A stretch of 64,000 nt of DNA from Cerioporus squamosus (taxonomy: Eukaryota; Basidiomycota; Agaricomycetes; Polyporales; Polyporaceae). Shown here piece after piece: positions 60,966-64,000 of the stretch. Below the pieces are notes generated by a model, which was not told the origin of the DNA, made no database searches, and saw only the letters and a program-made list of their open reading frames with translations. The stretch is taken from NCBI GenBank assembly GCA_022592435.1, contig JABYQS010000015.1, forward strand, positions 310,001-374,000. The letters run 5' to 3'. Every line of letters starts with the position of its first letter. The first letter of the stretch is position 1. A program made the translations under genes and the position numbers.

Positions 60966-63651
60966 TCAGAGAACTCGGGCTGCGTAATCGTAAATGTCCA
61001 TCCGCTTCAACGCCTCTCCGTGCACGAGCATGAAGATCTCCTTCCCACCTCCTATCGACGCGTTTGTGACTGCAAGGCAGGACGTCAGTGGTGACCCGAT
61101 GGGCAAGAACAAGCGACGGGGTAGACGACTCACACCACAATGCGGCCTTGATCCACTGCACCGCGTTCGCCTCCTCGTCCAGTATTAGATACGTACGCGC
61201 GACACGTAGCATCATCGTTCCGGGTCTGAAGAAGCTGATTACAGACGGGAAACGAGCGGTACCGATAGGCGACCCAGTGGAACCCTGTGTGTCTCCCTGC
61301 CCCTGGGGGATCTCGAACCCAAAGCAGCGGAAGGCCTCCATATCCTTCTGCAACGCCTCCCTGAGCTGCCGCGGATTCCCCGACGCTCGCAGCTTCTCTG
61401 CCACGGCGTGCAAGGCATGCGCAAGGAGAGGACGAATGGGGCCACGCGTCGGTCCATATGTCTCCCGCACGCCCTTCTCAAACGCGCGTGCTTGTGCGAG
61501 GGACGCGGTCGAGAACGAGGTAGTCAGAACGCGCTTCTCGAGCTCATGCCGCTTCCGCAGGCGGTCCTCACCATCCTGGCGGTCCTGCTCGCACAGGGGG
61601 CAGGCACAGAGCTCGACCATGTGCTTCTTGAGTGCGGCCTGACGGTCTTCGTATGACTCCTCGCCGCTGTATCGTATTGTGATCTCCGTGCCTGCTGGGA
61701 TGGGCCCTGTGGCGCGGATGATCATGACGTCTCCAATACAGTACCAGAGGGCGTTTGCTGAGCAGGAGTGATTGAACAGCGACGCGAGAGGATAGAGTCC
61801 AGTCGGCTTTGCCCTCTGGCTGTCAGCACGGTGGTTCTCTAGACGGGAGGGGCTGAAGTTGTTGTACGTGCAGATAGCTTCCAGTTTCGCCACGTCGATG
61901 TCCACCTTCGGATTGAGCGGCTCGACTGAGACAGGATTTCTGGACACGGGAGGGTATGCGCCGGGCGGTGACGTGTAGTCGGGTCCGGCATATAAATGGA
62001 AGACCTCATCATGCAAGTCCGGGTTGCCATAGATTTTGTCGATGATGCGCGCGAGCAAGACTGCATGAGTGCTCTCTTTCCCTGTATTGGATATGAAGTC
62101 GAGAGTCATTATCATCTTGTCCTTAGGAAGGTCTGAGGCGTATACAGAAGTGAAAGGCTTCGTGACCATCTACCAGACGATCAGGGTTCAGTCGACGCAG
62201 AGCATACTTGAATAACGTACCAGAACATCCCCAGCTCGTAGATCTTTGGTCGCAACGACTCCGCGACCGCCACCGCGGTGGGCCATCGTACGAACTTCCA
62301 AGGGACCAGTGTGATCAGCAATGTCGAGCCTAATCTCGTGCTTCGCCGTGCGGAACAACGACGACCAGTCGTACTCCCCAGTGGACCGTTCTTTTTGCCG
62401 GGCCTGACAGCGTTCAATCCAGGGGTCCGCGGCGAGGTCGCCTGCATGCGTGTTCTTCCATCGGACAAAGGACTCCTGCGCTGCGGCGTACTCTCCCCTG
62501 CCGTAATGCGCCTTGGCCAGCCGGAAGACGGCCTTCCCGACATGGGTCTCTGCGATACCTTCGGTGGCCAACACTCGCCGTGCGTCGCATAATGCACCCG
62601 AGTAGTACATCAAGCGAAGGTACGCCTCTGCCCTATTCAGGAGAAGAACTGCCGCATCAGGCTGAAGGGAAAGCCCCTGCGAGTACGCAAATGCGGCGAG
62701 GAACCACTGGGATGCCTTGAAGTATTCGTTACCGCGCCGCTGCCACGCGTCCAGGGTGGTCGGGAGGGTGGGTGACGTAGGAAGGATAGCACCTGTCCGC
62801 CATGCCACACCGTCGAGAAGCGGACTGCCCGGCAAAACGAGAGAGATGTCTGTGGGGCTGTCGACGCGGACCAACGGACGGTCACCTTGCATCGGTGCTT
62901 TGAAGGTGGGCTCGCGGATGGCCAGGATCCTGCCGACGGGAAATAGAGCATCAAGATGCGCGAGTGTGCAATCGGATGTTGAAGGGAAGTTGTAGATGGA
63001 CAGGTCATAAGCCACCCCGTCGACGTCTTCAATCATGGTCTGGATCGCCACCATACGAACTGATGTGAAGGTGAATGGGGAGCGAGTTACACGGGGCGTT
63101 TACGACGTACAACAAGGAGCAATGATACGACAGAGTAGGTAGTGGCCCTGGAAGCAACATGAGGTCAGCATCATCCCGATGATGTTGAGGGAAGCACGTA
63201 CAACATGGACTTGGCGCACCAGCATGTTGGCGAACAGTACTGCAAGACGTAGGTCGGGAGTACTCTAGGTGACAAAGATATGTGCCAACGCACCTGGTCG
63301 GAGCTCCTGCATAGGCGTCGTACTCGAGTGCTTGGCGAAACCGACGATGGTCGTGTACATCAGAGTGCCCGCTCCAACGTCATGTCGGGATGCCCCTTCG
63401 AGCTCAGCACGGCGGCGACGTTGTTCCGAAATCAAGAGGGAGCGGTCAAAGAGGGGCGCAGGCTCTGGAGAGATTCTGCGGTCCTCTTCGAACCACTCTC
63501 TGTACCTGGCAAAATACTCCTCTGCCTCCTCGGTAGACATGTCATGGCGATACGTGGGCGGGGGTTTCCGCATGGTCAGTCCCCGTGAGCCAGAGGAGAC
63601 GGCGCCCTGCATAGAGAGCAGCTGGTGGGGGTCGAGGTTCATTCGGGCCAT
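60966..63651 (-). CDS. TPR and SET domain protein, SMYD/SET-like
   Basis: Start chosen at MARMNLDPHQLLSMQ (63651). The N-terminal exon continues THRYHD-type linker and GTLMYTTIVGFAKHSSTTP; small exons VLFANMLVRQVHV and GHYLLCRIIAPCF link in phase to MVAIQTMIEDVDGVAYDLSI, FPVGRILAIREPTFK. Then a TPR-like helical part (ACRRGNEYFKASQWF-type, LLLNRAEAYLRLMYY) and the SET core: GGGRGVVATKDLRAGDVL, NNFSPSRL, LASLFNHSCSANALWYCIGD, GTEITIRYSGEESYEDRQ and the zinc motif CACPLCEQD. A helical C-terminus ends MDIYDYAARVL with TGA at 60966. NHSC and the Cys cluster are as in lysine methyltransferases of the SMYD/SETD type; the target is unknown. Confidence 0.88.
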
Positions 63652-64000
63652 AAATGCGGCAAGTATTGCTGGTCCATGATGGGAGGTCGATTGGAGAGGT
63701 TGGACGGGAGATGGGAGACTTTCGAGCGGTCGCCGGGTTATCACGCAGACCGCTTGTGGGGTCCAAGAGAGCCAGAGCACCGTTCAGAAGGACACGAAAG
63801 GGGGACCGTAGTCGCAAAAGCTCCCGCCAGTCCAAATACAGCATACTGTTGCATGAAGTGGTCCAACGCATTGGTGTCAGGAGACGTCGGAGGGTGCCGG
63901 TGAACTACCGCAGCTTATCCTGCTGATCATACCTATCGTAGCTGAATCAGGGATGGTTCAGATGATTCCTGGGTTCAGTTTGGAAGAGACAATTCTCTCG
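63652..64000. other. Upstream flank of the SET gene at the window end
   Basis: Putative promoter of the SET-domain gene. No further exon recognised before the window ends. Confidence 0.35.

Noticed and set aside
60161..61033. A 290-codon plus-strand frame as a real gene
   Set aside because: It begins with GTG, mixes true and shifted HET-domain fragments and overlaps the 3' end of the SET gene; better explained as a decayed HET gene.

Overview
The window looks like a chromosome piece from an agaricomycete basidiomycete (a Polyporales-type fungus is plausible; the species cannot be named from this alone). The evidence is dense gene packing on both strands, many 45-70 bp spliceosomal introns with GTRNGT-type donors and CTRAY branch sites, divergent gene pairs with short shared promoters, and gene families typical of mushrooms. 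There is no bacterial-type organisation, CRISPR array or rRNA.

Left third (1-22095): a head-to-tail array of at least four copies of one 5.9-kb DNA transposon, the first cut by the window edge. Each copy has imperfect 26-bp terminal inverted repeats, and consecutive copies are separated by the same 6 bases (TCGCTA). The minus-strand gene has ten predicted exons. It encodes an AT-hook protein of about 1,656 residues with an acidic stretch, a Cys-rich domain, DDE-transposase-like motifs, a complete WRN-type 3'-5' exonuclease placed between the second Asp and the candidate Glu, and a C-terminal Cys knuckle. This is the most unusual system in the window. Every visible copy carries a different set of 1-2 base indels, so none reads fully open as assembled, yet the majority sequence of the copies is open throughout.

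Middle (22.1-43.6 kb): a decayed and an intact copy of an atypical short-chain dehydrogenase sit next to the array. They are followed by a WD40-like gene, a YANK/STK32-type AGC kinase divergent from a macro-domain ADP-ribose hydrolase, a sugar-transporter relic, a YVC1-type TRP calcium channel, an intact MFS sugar transporter, a frame-broken paralogue of the WD40-like gene, and an F-box-like/ankyrin gene.

Right third (43.6-64 kb): a small secreted NGQD-repeat protein, an uncharacterised mushroom family gene followed by a long Ser/Pro-rich orphan that ends in a strong inverted repeat, the chaperonin subunit CCT5, an HNH-nuclease-family gene, the PP2A catalytic subunit (whose stop codon lies in its own exon directly after an intron), eIF1A, a 56-residue secreted peptide gene, a decayed HET-domain gene, and a TPR/SET-domain methyltransferase-like gene. 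The housekeeping genes (CCT5, PP2Ac, eIF1A) are conserved and apparently intact. The transposon array, HET, SDR, sugar-transporter and WD40 relics show active birth and death of accessory genes between them.
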